Assembly (NCBI RefSeq): GCF_000003815.2
Contig: NC_049984.1
Coordinates: 1,287,439 to 1,351,438 of the forward strand
Source: Branchiostoma floridae
Taxonomy: Eukaryota; Chordata; Leptocardii; Amphioxiformes; Branchiostomatidae
Length of the DNA stretch: 64,000 nucleotides
Reading direction: 5' to 3'
Made by a program: the position numbers and the translations under genes. Shown piece after piece: positions 25,601 through 36,283 of this stretch; positions within the stretch are counted from its first letter, which is position 1; every line of letters begins with the position of its first letter. The notes below the pieces were generated by a model. It was not told the DNA's origin. It was given only the letters and a program-made list of their open reading frames with translations, and searched no databases.

Positions 25601-28600
25601 TCCAAACAGATGTCGTTGTAGATAGTCTAGTCGTACCGGTTTTTGACAGTCATACTCCATAGGTCGCTGGAAAAACTGTAGAAATGGAACAAATAGAGGA
25701 GTAAGCCGGCTAGAGAACAGCGCGCGACCACGGGATCCCTGGGTCTCGCGCTGTTCCCTAGCCGGCTGTACTTCTCTCACCGGCTTACTCCTCTATTTGC
25801 TCCACTTCTACGGTCTTTCCAGCGACCTATGGAGTCTGGTAGAGACAAGTACACCGGCCCCAAGACAACAACCCTGACCACAAGCCCGCCTTGCTGCAGG
25901 TACCGGCGCCATCCTGGGGAACGGGCGGGTGCTGTGGCTCTCCTACCGGTGCAGGGCCAGGCTGCGGCCGGTGGAGATGTTCGTGGTGAGCCTGGCGGTG
26001 GCGGACGTGGGACTCTCCCTGGTCGGCCACCCGTTCGCCGCCGCCTCCAGCCTGATGGGCCGCTGGTCCTTCGGCTCAGCCGGATGCACCTGGTGAGCAA
26101 CAACAATACAGATCTCCTTCACGACATTCTTTTTTATAACACTTTTAAGTGTACATTATACTAGTTTTGTTGGGTTTGGCTTACTTAAAAGTAGCACAAC
26201 ATAGTCATAGAATGTAGTTTTTAGCACCTTTTTACTTTCCTTATTATACGTGTTGTTTGTACCCCTGCAATTAGCCCTCGGGCACGAACTTATTATAAAC
26301 ATTATAAACATATTTGATATTTGTTTTACTCAAGTAAAAACATACAAGCAGCTAGACAAGGTTATTGCAAAGGACTTATAACTAACTTCTGTTGTATATT
26401 TCTGTTGTTATATTTTGTATTGTTTTAAAATGGACTCCAGGACGACTAGTGATTTATCATTAATGCAGATCTCAATAAACCAAACGGTGACAGGGAAAAC
26501 GGAACACAACAAGGTCAAAACTGGTCTCTATTCTACTCTGCTCTGCTCTGCTCTGCTCTGCTCTGCTCTGCTCTGCTCTACTCTACTCTGCTCTACTCTA
26601 CTCTACTCTACTCTACTCTGTGCTATAGTGTACTGTACTGTACTGTACTCTGCTCTGCTACTACTCTGCTACTACTCTGCTCTGCTCTGCTCTGCTCTGC
26701 TCTGCTCTGCTCTACTCTGCTCTACTCTGCTCTGCTCTGCTCTGCTCTGCCCTGCTCTGCTCTGCTCTACTCTACTCTACTCTGCTCTGCTCTGCTCTGC
26801 TCTGCTCTGCTCTACTCTGCTCTGCTCTGCTCTGCTCTACGCTACTCTACTCTGCTCTACTCTACTCTACTCTGTGCTGTAGTGTACTGTACTGTACTCT
26901 GCTCTACTACTACTCTGCTCTGCTCTATTCTGCTCTACTCTGCTCTACTCTGCTCTGCTCTGCTCTACTCTACTCTACTCTACTCTACTCTACTCTGTGC
27001 TGTAGTGTACTGTACTCTGCTCTGCTCTGCTCTGCTCTGCTCTGCTCTCCTCTGCTCTCCTCTGCTCTGCTCTGCTCTACTCTACTCTGCTCTGTGCTGT
27101 AGTGTACAGTACTCTACTCTACTCTGCTCTGCTACTACTCTGCTCTGCTCTATTCTGCTCTACTCTAATCTATCCTACACTACTCTATTCCACTCTACAC
27201 TACTCTACTCTACCAGTAATTGAACGGTGTTATATCTGTTTTAGGTATGGCTTCGTTGTGTTTTTCTTGGGCATCGCCAGTATCGCCAGCATGACGCTCA
27301 TGAGCATTATGCGCTTCATGATTGTCTACAAGAGATACCCGGGTAAGGCGGTCCCCGTCATGTCATAGTAATGTCTAGAGCTTCTGAAATACTTTACGCC
27401 AACATTGACAAGGGGACGCGATAGTGAATCATAGGAGCCGATGCAACTTGATTGGAAGAGGCGTTTATTCCATGATGCTCACACAATCACAGCCATGATA
27501 GAAGAGAGCGAAGAGGATCATGGGATCCCTGACAGTGGAGGCAGTGACGTCACTAACTCATCAACATAACCCAATGGCGTGATTTCTCTTTATCTTCTTA
27601 TTTCTCTCTTTCTCCTTTTTACAAAACTATCGTGTGCTAAAAATTGGGAAGAACAATAAATGCAATGTCTAAAAAAAATCAAAGCCTGTTGTCTACTTTT
27701 CGTAATGAATGGTATAAATACTAAAAATCTGCAAGGTGTGCATTAACAATAGTGAGGTCCATGAAATAATCCCCTTAACAATACTTGGGAAATCTAGATC
27801 TAATGAAAAGACAGATATAACATTACAAGATACGTGAAGAAAAGTGTTGACTAATGAGGTAAGGTTTGTTAAACACAATATGAAAGATAACTTGTAACAT
27901 CAGATTGTGAATACATTACGGACAAATGAAGAAAACAGTTGAACTGAAATAGATTGTCAATGTTTTTCTGTGAGATAATGTCTAGCTACCATAAAGGGAA
28001 AATACAATATCGATTATCTGCAGAAGAAAGAGAAAAAAAATACTGGTAAAGCAGAGTTCTGTTTGGGCAAAGTTCGTGACTGTCAAAGTTCTGTGACTCT
28101 CTTGGCCGGAGGTGTTAACGGTTACAGTTCGGCGTGAGCGATGTTCTTCTCGGCTGAAGCATAAAGTGCCTCTTGGCTGGTATACAGTTCAGCGTAGATG
28201 ATATTCTTCTGAGCTGACACAGTTCAGCGGTGATCAGACGAAGTTTGTAGAGCGGAGTTCGTGGGGGAAAGTCCGTGGGCGGTCCGCGTCAAATCAGGTA
28301 GGACGTTATGTTGAAGGTTGAACGAAAGAAACATGGCGGTTGGTGAATTTTGACGTTGTACTCACACGGCCGGGGGACACTGGGAAGATGCGGGGTTTTG
28401 CCGGATAGGTAAGCCGAGTACTACTCCCTGCGACTTCTATGAGTCCTCTGGGGGTTGTTCAGCGAAGCTGGCACAGGGATGAGGTGTAGACACGCATAAC
28501 TTCCGACCAAGGGCTCCGCCGAGGAGCTAAGACCAGATCCCCTCCTGCACATGTGATGGCGCCATTTGTTAACCTACATCCTCATTTGCTAGTGGCTTCC

Positions 28601-31600
28601 CGTCCACTCAGAGTGCGATCTCCCCTGCTCAAAGTTCGGGTTTGGGCCTGGGTATCGTTTCCCAGCCGCTGCACACCACGCCAACATTGACAAGGGGACG
28701 CGATAGTGAATCATAGGAGCCGATGCAACTTGATTGGAAGAGGCGTTTATTCCATGATGCTCACACAATCACAGCCATGATAGAAGAGAGCGAAGAGGAT
28801 CATGGGATCCCTGACAGTGGAGGCAGTGACGTCACTAACTCATCAACATAACCCAATGGCGTTACTTCAGCAATTGTTTGTCTCGTTTATTGGAACCCGT
28901 CTGAGAAGCTCAAATTGGCCTACAGGCCGCTTTTCATTGTTGGCGTGTGTGTGTGTTTGTTTATATGTTTGTTCGTCTGTTTACTAAATAACGTTATACA
29001 GTAACTGTATTGGTAAAGGTATCAGTGAGCACTATAATCGTAGCACTAGATCAAAGGAAGGGATCCTTTGCCTACAATGTACATTTTAAAAAAGCTGACA
29101 ACCTCGATTTTTTTTAGATTTATCTCTCCAATATTTCTTCTACTAATTCTGAGAAGACACGATAATATTGGTGACCTCACGTGTGTGAAGGAAAGTTTAT
29201 TTTCCCCGTGATTTTTGGTGACCTCACGTGTGTGAAAGAAAGGTTATTCTCCCCGTGATGTTTGGTGACCTCACGTGTGTGAAAGAAAGGTTATTCTCCC
29301 CGTGATGTTTGATGACCTCACGTGTGTGAAAGAAAGGTTATTCTCCCCGTGATGTTTGGTGACCTCACGTGTGTGAAAGAAAGGTTATTCTCCCCGTGAT
29401 GTTTGGTGACCTCACGTGTGTGAAAGAAAGGTTATTCTCCCCGTGATGTTTGGTGACCTCACGTGTGTGAAAGAAAGGTTATTCTCCCCGTGATGTTTGG
29501 TGACCTCACGTGTGTGAAAGAAAGGTTATTCTCCCCGTGATGTTTGGTGACCTCACGTGTGTGAAAGAAAGGTTATTCTCCCCGTGATGTTTGGTGACCT
29601 CACGTGTGTGAAAGAAAGGTTATTCTCCCCGTGATGTTTGGTGACCTCACGTGTGTGAAAGAAAGGTTATTCTCCCCGTGATGTTTGGTGACCTCACGTG
29701 TGTGAAAGAAAGGTTATTCTCCCCGTGATGTTTGGTGACCTCACGTGTGTGAAAGAAAGGTTATTCTCCCCGTGATGTTTGGTGACCTCACGTGTGTGAA
29801 AGAAAGGTTATTCTCCCCGTGATGTTTGGTGACCTCACGTGTGTGAAAGAAAGGTTATTCCCCCCGTGATGTTTGGTGACCTCACGTGTGTGAAAGAAAG
29901 TTTATTCTTCCCGTGATGTTTGGTGACCTCACGTGTGTGAAAGAAAGGTTATTCTCCCCGTGATGTTTGGTGACCTAACGTGTGTGAAAGAAAGGTTATT
30001 CTACCCGTGATGTTTGGTGACCTCACGTGTGTGAAAGAAAGGTTATTCTCCCCGTGATGTTTGGTGACCTCACGTGTGTGAAAGAAAGGTTATTCTCCCC
30101 GTGATGTTTGGTGACCTCACGTGTGTGAAAGAAAGGTTATTCTCCCCGTGATGTTTGGTGACCTCACGTGTGTGAAAGAAAGGTTATTCTCCCCGTGATG
30201 TTTGGTGACCTAACGTGTGTGAAAGAAAGGTTATTCTACCCGTGATGTTTGGTGACCTCACGTGTGTGAAAGAAAGGTTATTCTCCCCGTGATGTTTGGT
30301 GACCTCACGTGTGTGAAAGAAAGGTTATTCTCCCCGTGATGTTTGGTGACCTCACGTGTGTGAAAGAAAGGTTATTCTCCCCGTGATGTTTGGTGACCTC
30401 ACGTGTGTGAAAGAAAGTTTATTCTCCCCGTGCAGGCCAGTACCCCACCCGCCGGGCCAGCTGCGTCCTGGTCACCGCCGCATGGCTATACGGGCTCTTC
30501 TGGGCATGCGCACCACTGGCAGGTCAGTATCAACGTTTGATGCGGTTATACAATGTCAAGAACAACGCCGCATCTTACCCATAGACTTTCTTCGTTTTTA
30601 TATTTCTATAGACAGGTAGGAAACTGTTGTTTAAGACGCACATCATGGTGTCAATTCGGACTTGCATCAGTCAGGTTCAAATCAGTTCTATCAGGCGAAA
30701 CTGGGGAAACATGTCGCAGTTATAATATGGACAGCATCAGCATTCCCAACCTCTCGGGTGTTCTATGGAACCAGGTTCTGAAATTCAACACCATGTTAGC
30801 AGTGCTGCGTTTAGTTCCCGTGCTGTTCTATAGAACCAGGTTCTGAAATTCAACACCCTGTTAGCAGTGCTGCGTTTAGTTCCCGTGGTGTTCTATGGAA
30901 CCGGGTTCTGAAATTCAACACCCTGTTAGCAGTGCTGCGTTTAGTTCCCGTGCTGTTCTATAGAACCAGGTTCTGAAATTCAACACCATGTTAGCAGTGC
31001 TGCGTTTAGTTCCCGTGCTGTTCTATAGAACCAGGTTCTGAAATTCAACACCATGTTAGCAGTGCTGCGTTTAGTTCCCGTGCTGTTCTATAGAACCAGG
31101 TTCTGAAATTCAACACCCTGCTCGCAGTGCTGCGTTTAGTTCCCGTGGTGTTCTATAGAACCAGGTTCTGAAAACCGATACCTTCAACACAGAGTATATG
31201 TCGCACTTCATTTCAGCGTTCAACGCAGAGATCCTAATTTTTGGAACAGATAGATAGAGAACATATTCTGTCATTTTGGGCATTTTTGTCGTTCCTTTTT
31301 TTCTTTTCTTCATTAATTTCTTTCTGCGCACTCCTGTTCTCCAGGCTGGAGTCAGTACCAACCGGAGCCGTATGGCCTGTCGTGCAGCGTGGACTGGGGC
31401 GGCTTCAGCAGTGACGCCGGCGGCAGCTCCTTCATCATCTGCATGCTCCTCTTCTGTACCGCCGTCCCTGTCGTCATCATGGTGACGTCATATGCCGCCA
31501 TCTTTGTCATCTACAGACAGGCGCAGAAGGGCGTGGTCCTGAACCTGCAGGTTAACGCTACGTTCGGCGGGAAGAGGCAGAGGACGGAGAGGAAGCTCAC

Positions 31601-32650
31601 GCTGGTATGGTTGGTGGTACTTTTGGTTGCTGGGCAAGACAAGATCAATAATGCGGTAATATGCGCACCTAACGAAGGAAGATCTGTTCAAATATCTTAT
31701 GTCATCATCTAACTACGATATACTGGAATAACTATGTGAGTTTGTCTATACATGCTTCAAGAAGAGAGAAGAAGCACATACTTTGTAGTATATGTATAGT
31801 TTTCTGTTTACTTCCTTTATACCAATCTGACTGCATTTAGCCCCAATGGGGCATGAGTATGCAATAAACTTCATTGGCATTGTCATTGTCATTGGTAATG
31901 CCGATTAAGGCATGCGCAATACAATAACCCAACTAGTGCCGATCGCGTACTATGCCTGAATACAATTAAGAGCAAAAGACAACCTAGCACGATTGGGCCG
32001 AACACCACACAATCCCACCAGATTCAGATTCAGCTAATATTGCATTTGTCTTGGCATATGACATTTTCAAATATCACACAAAGTGCTCCACAGATTACAG
32101 TATGTCAAATCCACGATCAATCGACATTGATTGTAATTTACTCCACACTCATGTTCATGTTAAAGAACCCCCGCACGTGCGATGGTGCAAATCCTTCTGT
32201 AATTGGTGATTCTCTACAGATCACCCGGAACCAAGGAAGAATAGTGACATATCAGTCACTAGTGGAGATCTGTATCAAACCGAACCAGTCGCGTGTGTCC
32301 ACAGATAGCGCTGGCCGTGTGTGGCGGGTTCCTACTGGCCTGGCTGCCCTACGCAGTAGTGGGGCTGTGGGCCAGTGTCGCCGGGGTAGATGCAGTACCG
32401 CTCGCCCTCGCTAGTGCGGCGCCCCTGTTCGCCAAGAGCAACAGTCTGTGGAACCCCATCATCTACCTGGGAATGAACGAGCGCTTCAGGTCCGAATAAT
32501 TTATACCTATTCGAAATCTTTAGCTGCTGGCGCTTTTCCCCAAACCTATCCACTCTTATGTCTCATAATGTCGTTTCTTCACTTTCAGTTGGACTTTCTA
32601 AAATCTCTCTCTCTCTGTTTGTATGTGTGTGTGTGTGTGTGAGTGTGTGT

Positions 32651-32713
<63 letters not shown>

Positions 32714-33124
32714 TGTGACAATCTCTGCCAGATTGGCCACATCTATAGAATGAATAAGAAACTACAATCTGTATCGGTCAGTAGACTATGTTAACTCCTA
32801 TTTGATATCAGCGTCGGCTATGCCTACGGCGAAAAAGTCCTATGCGAAAATGACAGTAGCACATGAATGAACCATGAAAACTACCCAGCTTATGGAAGTG
32901 CACGTCACTGTTTCAGGTCCAACATGTGCGCCTGCCTCGCCAACACGCCTGTGGCCCAGACGGCGGTGCGCATGCGTGCTCAGCAGCCCGAGGTTGCCCT
33001 CCGCCTGAGCCCTCGGGACCCGCTGGTTTCCGGACAGCCCTCGGGCTCTGCGGTGGTTTCTGTCCCGGGATCCTCTGCGGTGGTTTCTGTCCCGGGATCC
33101 TCTGCGGTGGTTTCTGTCCCGTGA
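21538..33124 (+). CDS. Opsin, neuropsin/OPN5-like (seven exons; apparent frameshift in exon 1)
   Basis: Exons: 21538-21635, 25900-26092, 27245-27342, 30436-30522, 31345-31604, 32305-32489, 32917-33124. All junctions keep phase, giving about 375 aa. This is a seven-helix retinal-binding GPCR. Helix I ends IVIGVYLILIG; helix II has SLAVADVGLSLVG; helix III follows GCTWYGFVVFF; loop 2 reads GWSQYQPEPYGLSCSVDW, with the conserved Glu and disulphide Cys; helix VI is AWLPYAVV; helix VII has FAKSNSLWNPIIY, with the Schiff-base lysine and NPxxY. Tyr occupies the rhodopsin Glu113 position, as in many non-vertebrate-visual opsins. The DRY region reads IMRF, lacking the acidic residue. The overall look is closest to neuropsins, but the group is a judgement by eye. 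In exon 1 the Kozak-strong ATG (gccatgg, 21538) is one base out of frame with helix I at 21602. The C-terminal tail is made of GSSAVVSVP repeats. Confidence 0.85.
22676..22872. mobile_element. Degenerate foldback element in opsin intron 1
   Basis: It shares the ccataggtcgctgg end, the tagccggct core and the cctggtagag end with the better-preserved element at 25651-25842. The two are diverged copies of one family. Confidence 0.55.
23442..24052. mobile_element. Cluster of related MITEs (atctccc-tcagattta family)
   Basis: A complete small copy lies at about 23442-23562, with arms atctcccatcagattta and its complement, and both contain ggcataag. A second, larger copy lies at about 23736-24052, with an internal related inverted pair and a gcaaatg-rich insertion. 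Both are followed by the same ttcggcgtgtgcgccgtgag sequence. A LINE-like tail (caataaagattgatttgatt) ending near 23740 lies between them. Confidence 0.6.
23640..23740 (+). mobile_element. LINE 3' tail fragment
   Basis: The sequence cattgtacccgtacaattgtt, then aataaagattgatttgattt, resembles the insertion found in gene B at 43506-43621 and ends in a short repeated tail. Confidence 0.5.
25651..25842. mobile_element. Foldback MITE just upstream of opsin exon 2
   Basis: Arms actccataggtcgctgg and its complement, with inner taagccggctag arms, form a long imperfect hairpin around a cgcgcgaccac centre. It lies 57 bp before the exon 2 acceptor. Confidence 0.75.
26530..27210 (+). repeat. CTCTG/CTCTA pentanucleotide satellite
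   Basis: About 680 bp of 5-bp units with interspersed gtgctgtagtgtactgtact blocks that recur at a higher order. It fills most of opsin intron 2 and ends just before the exon 3 acceptor. Its open frames are artefacts of the 5-bp period. Confidence 0.95.
27396..28862. mobile_element. TRIM-like element with identical 185-bp direct terminal repeats
   Basis: The segments 27396-27580 and 28678-28862 appear identical on reading, starting acgccaacattg and ending ccaatggcgt (acgcca/tggcgt inverted ends). They bound a roughly 1.1-kb interior with no recognisable gag, protease or reverse transcriptase. A tactt pentamer flanks both ends, allowing one base of offset. This fits a recent non-autonomous LTR-type insertion in opsin intron 3. 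The ends are not TG..CA, so a simple segmental duplication remains possible. Confidence 0.55.
29157..30431 (+). repeat. 47-bp minisatellite abutting the opsin exon 4 acceptor (about 27 units)
   Basis: Each unit contains tggtgacctcacgtgtgtg, then aaagaaaggttattctcccc. The tract runs straight into the exon 4 splice acceptor: the final unit mutates into ccccgtgcag at 30435. Nearly all units carry the palindrome CACGTG. A few have taacgtg instead. Confidence 0.95.
30740..31175 (+). repeat. About 65-bp minisatellite in opsin intron 4
   Basis: Seven or so units with gttctatagaaccaggttct, then aattcaacacc, then gcgtttagttcccgt. The unit contains the short palindrome ttctatagaa. Confidence 0.9.
31700..31895 (+). 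mobile_element. LINE 3' end fragment in opsin intron 5
   Basis: The sequence gccccaatggggcatgagt, then aataaacttcattggcattg with repeated cattgt units, is a typical LINE 3' terminus. No coding part is recognisable. Confidence 0.5.
32625..32712 (+). repeat. (TG)n microsatellite
   Basis: A dinucleotide tract of about 90 bp in opsin intron 6. Confidence 0.95.
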
Positions 33125-33258
33125 TCCTCTGCGGTGATAGCTCTCCCGGGATCCTCTGCGGTGGTTTCTGTCCCGGGATCCTCTGCGTTGGTCTCTCTCC
33201 CAGGATCCTCTGCGGTGGTGTCTCTCCCGGGATCCTCTGCGGTGATATCTCTCCCGGA
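33035..33258 (+). repeat. 27-bp minisatellite coding the opsin C-terminus and running past its stop
   Basis: About eight units of gggatcctctgcggtggt plus ttctgtccc. The first units code GSSAVVSVP. The stop TGA at 33122-33124 is one unit's GGA changed to TGA. Beyond it the repeat stays in frame until a TAG near 33270. Confidence 0.9.
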
Positions 33259-33624
33259 AGCCACACTCTAGACACACGTAACGTTAAAATAGCTTTATAC
33301 ATGTGTAAATGGATATATTTACTCATGTGTAAATGGATGTATTTACTCATTTGTAAATGGGTGTATTTATTATTCAATTGAGTTTTGAATTCAGAATGAC
33401 CACTGCTTCTCGGAAAGCCACACGTGGACATTAGCTGGTCCACTTCAGATGGACGCCGGCTGATCTCAGCAGGGAACATCACCAATCTGTCCTGACTCAG
33501 TAGGTTGTAAAGATGAGTCAACGGGAAGGAATCAGCTCCTTCTGTCTTACAAATAGATAACGTCCGTCGTTAGTGACACTCAAGCACGCAGCAACGCTTC
33601 GCAATTCTAACTGCACCCTAATCC

Positions 33625-33716
33625 CTAGCCTGGAATCCAGTCTTGTTAGCTTTGTTTCGCTCCCGAAGGTCGCTACTCGCCGAGCGGAACAAGCTAACAA
33701 GACTGGATTCCAGGCG
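33625..33716. mobile_element. Short foldback MITE (cctagcctgga family)
   Basis: Arms tggaatccagtcttgttagc and complement surround a cgctcc/gagcgg core. A second member lies at 63724-63846. Confidence 0.7.
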
Positions 33717-34059
33717 ACCTAATCCCACCCGACCCTAATTCTGTTAGTCATATCAATTGTGTTGGCTTCCTTCTTTGTCATATCTGTATGTCTTAATGAA
33801 TTAACTGTGTGTATATGGAACGTCCGTTATACGTACTAACGTAATTTGTAAATGGAGCATTAGGATTTTATTGCACTGACAAAATCCTTGTATAGCTAGA
33901 AACCTTTCTTTCCGGGAGAACTCCCAGTGTTTGATGACCCCAAAACTGCCTTTGCTTGGTCGCGGACTTCGTCACACTATACCGATTAAATCCACGTCGC
34001 TTCGGCCGCTAATACTAGCATAATGTGTAAGAATACGTATGTGCACGATGCTCCTATAA

Positions 34060-34420
34060 AAATATGCCCTGCTACTTGTTACCCTGTGATTTTATAAATT
34101 TGTCAACTGTATTAAATATGCTAGTATTGTATAGCTACACTGACTAACTACAGCATGTTTTCTTCATAAATTTGTCAGCTGCATTACTGTGTAACTACAC
34201 CGGCTAGAACTTACCTTATTTATTATCAAATCTGCCGACTGTATTAGTAGTACTGTGTCTAAAGCCCACACTGACAAGCTAAAGCATGTTTTCCTTATAA
34301 ATTTGTCAGCTTATTACTGTGTAATTACACTGAATGGCCAGAAGTAGTAGAACTTACAGTATGTTATTCTCAAATCTGCCAGCTGCATTACTGTGTAACT
34401 ACACAAGCTAGAATTTTGAA
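34060..34420 (+). repeat. Degenerate tandem repeat downstream of the opsin
   Basis: The phrases aaatttgtcagctg, attactgtgtaactacac and gctagaactta recur four or more times with strong divergence. Function unknown. Confidence 0.6.
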
Positions 34421-34543
34421 AACATAGACATTATGATACCGACATTGATTTTGTATTGCTTGTCATTCTGCTAGTGTGATGTATGTTCCTGACAACTTCA
34501 GCTTCACCAGTACACTATGCTTTTAGTGTCCTAATTACCATTG

Positions 34544-34549
34544 AATAAA
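34544..34549 (+). terminator. Possible poly(A) signal for the opsin gene
   Basis: AATAAA about 1.4 kb after the stop, followed by a T-rich stretch. It is the clearest candidate downstream, but the distance makes assignment uncertain. Confidence 0.3.
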
Positions 34550-35095
34550 CTGATTTCTTGCCTTCACACAAACATTGACTTAGTCTTGCAACAACTGTAC
34601 TGAGTAAATCTTTTATTCATTACGGGTTCATATACATGCCATAGCACACACAGCAGCCAAATCATTACTTCATCTTATCGATACTAGTAACATGAGTAAA
34701 GGGCATTTCCAGAAAACTTCCAGGTATGCTACAAAAATGTACCAGCAAGTGCAGATAACAGAATGGTAATGTTTGTTACTTGACTTGTGTTGCTAATAGC
34801 AATATCAATGACGTCAAAATGACGTCATGCATATCTAAGATACTAATTGGGCTCCACCATCTTGTACGTAAATTTTCCATACTTTGTACAATTGTTGCCA
34901 AAACAAAATTGTTAGGAAAACTCGCCAAATTTGGTGGCTCTAGCGTAAGCCGTTCTGGCGTTATGCGACACGAAAGTTGGCGGGGAATCAAAGCCCCTGA
35001 CCGCCCCCCCCCCTGTCTGATGGGGTGAAGAGCACAAAGATACCCACAATCGAGGGTTTGGCTGGAATCAGTTGAATTCTCTTCAACCTTGTATA

Positions 35096-35420
35096 ACGCG
35101 AACAAATTACATCGACAATCTAAATCACAATCTGTTGTCTGAAACATTACAATTAATCCCAGGACCTTTCCTTGGGAAAGGATTTGTTACAAACATTGCC
35201 CAGACGAATGTGGATCGAATCTGCGCAGGAAGATTGTCTACTGTGACATGCGTGCAGTCAGTCTCCTCTGATATGTAGAAAGAGCCATAGCTATAGTCTT
35301 AAAATTGCCACAGCTATAGTCTTTTTATTGTCTACGGACAAAACTGAATGTTTTTACTATAGTCTCTTGTAATATGTCATAGCCATATCAGCAAGTGACA
35401 TATTCACAAAACAGTACGAC
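35096..35420 (+). repeat. Orphan copy of the A/B 5' flanking module
   Basis: The phrases caatctgttgtctgaaaca, aggacctttccttg, gattgtctactgt and cacaaaacagtacgactgg match the 5' flanks of genes A (35900-36180) and B (41085-41310). No coding exon follows it, so it is a relic or a tandemly duplicated promoter. Confidence 0.7.
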
Positions 35421-35429
35421 TGGCTCCCG

Positions 35430-35612
35430 TTTCATCAGGTTGGTACATCAATTGAACAACGTCTTATTCGCTTCACAATCTTTTTTTCAGTTCGTCCGCA
35501 ACCATTTCAGCGACTATCTGTCGCCTGCATCAATACAAAATGAAACAATAGCACCGATAGTATTTGTTGCTGAAACGTTTACGGAACAATTAAAACAAAG
35601 ATTGTGAAATGA
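35430..35612. mobile_element. Hairpin element related to that at 53343-53501
   Basis: It has degenerate inverted arms (cttcacaatctttttttca and aaaacaaagattgtgaaatg) and shares gttggtacatcaattgaaca-type ends with the later copy. Confidence 0.5.
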
Positions 35613-36033
35613 CTGGCTTTTGTGTATACCTACATTGTAGCGCAGATTTTCATGATATTCAAGACTACGGGTCGTACAGAAAAGCAGAAGTTTGAATGTT
35701 TCCGTCACTGCTCAGACTCAGAACTACGATGAATTGGGCACGGATTAACAAGACAGTTGACAAAACTATCAGCGGCAACGGCCATGAAAGATAAGATAAA
35801 AAATAAGATTGAAAAAAAGTATCTAAAGTTTCAACCTGTTGTCTGAAACGTTATGAGTAATCACAGCACGACCTTCCCTGTAAATGAATATAAAAATGAA
35901 AAGTTGCAATCTGTTGTCTCCAAGATTACAATTAATCACAGGACCTTTCCTTGAGAATTGATGGGTTACAAAGATTGGCCAGACTAATATGGATCAAATC
36001 TGCGCGAGGTCCTGACTTTAGATTGCGTGGGAT

Positions 36034-36045
36034 GATTGTCTGCTG
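36034..36045 (+). promoter_or_regulatory. Conserved 5' motif of gene A (GATTGTCTGCTG), with TATA-like box downstream
   Basis: The same 12-mer, with at most one change, lies 5' of all four genes: A 36034, B 41213, C 47252, D 55179, each about 205-250 bp before the ATG. In A a tatatag sequence follows at 36090-36096. Confidence 0.45.
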
Positions 36046-36283
36046 TCAACATTGGATGCTGTCTTTCTCCTGTAATATGTATGAAGGGATATATAGTCAT
36101 TGCCATATCAGCAAATCACACATTCACCAAACAGTACGACATGTTGTTGTGTAGACCTCAGATTTGTACGACATTTAAGACTGCGGTGATGCAGAAAATC
36201 AGACGTTTGAACAGAAAATCAGAAGTTTGAACAGAAAATCAGAAGTTTGAACGCATCCGTCACTGCTCTGACTCAGAAGTGCG

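Noticed and set aside
26415-27368. Long open frames of Leu/Cys/Ser/Tyr repeats
   Set aside because: They are translations of the CTCTG/CTCTA satellite, which is open because its 5-bp unit lacks stops. Only the exon at 27245-27342 is real.
29157-30431. CRISPR-like regular direct repeats
   Set aside because: There are no unique spacers between units, and it lies in a eukaryotic intron. It is a minisatellite. The same applies to 14369-15190.
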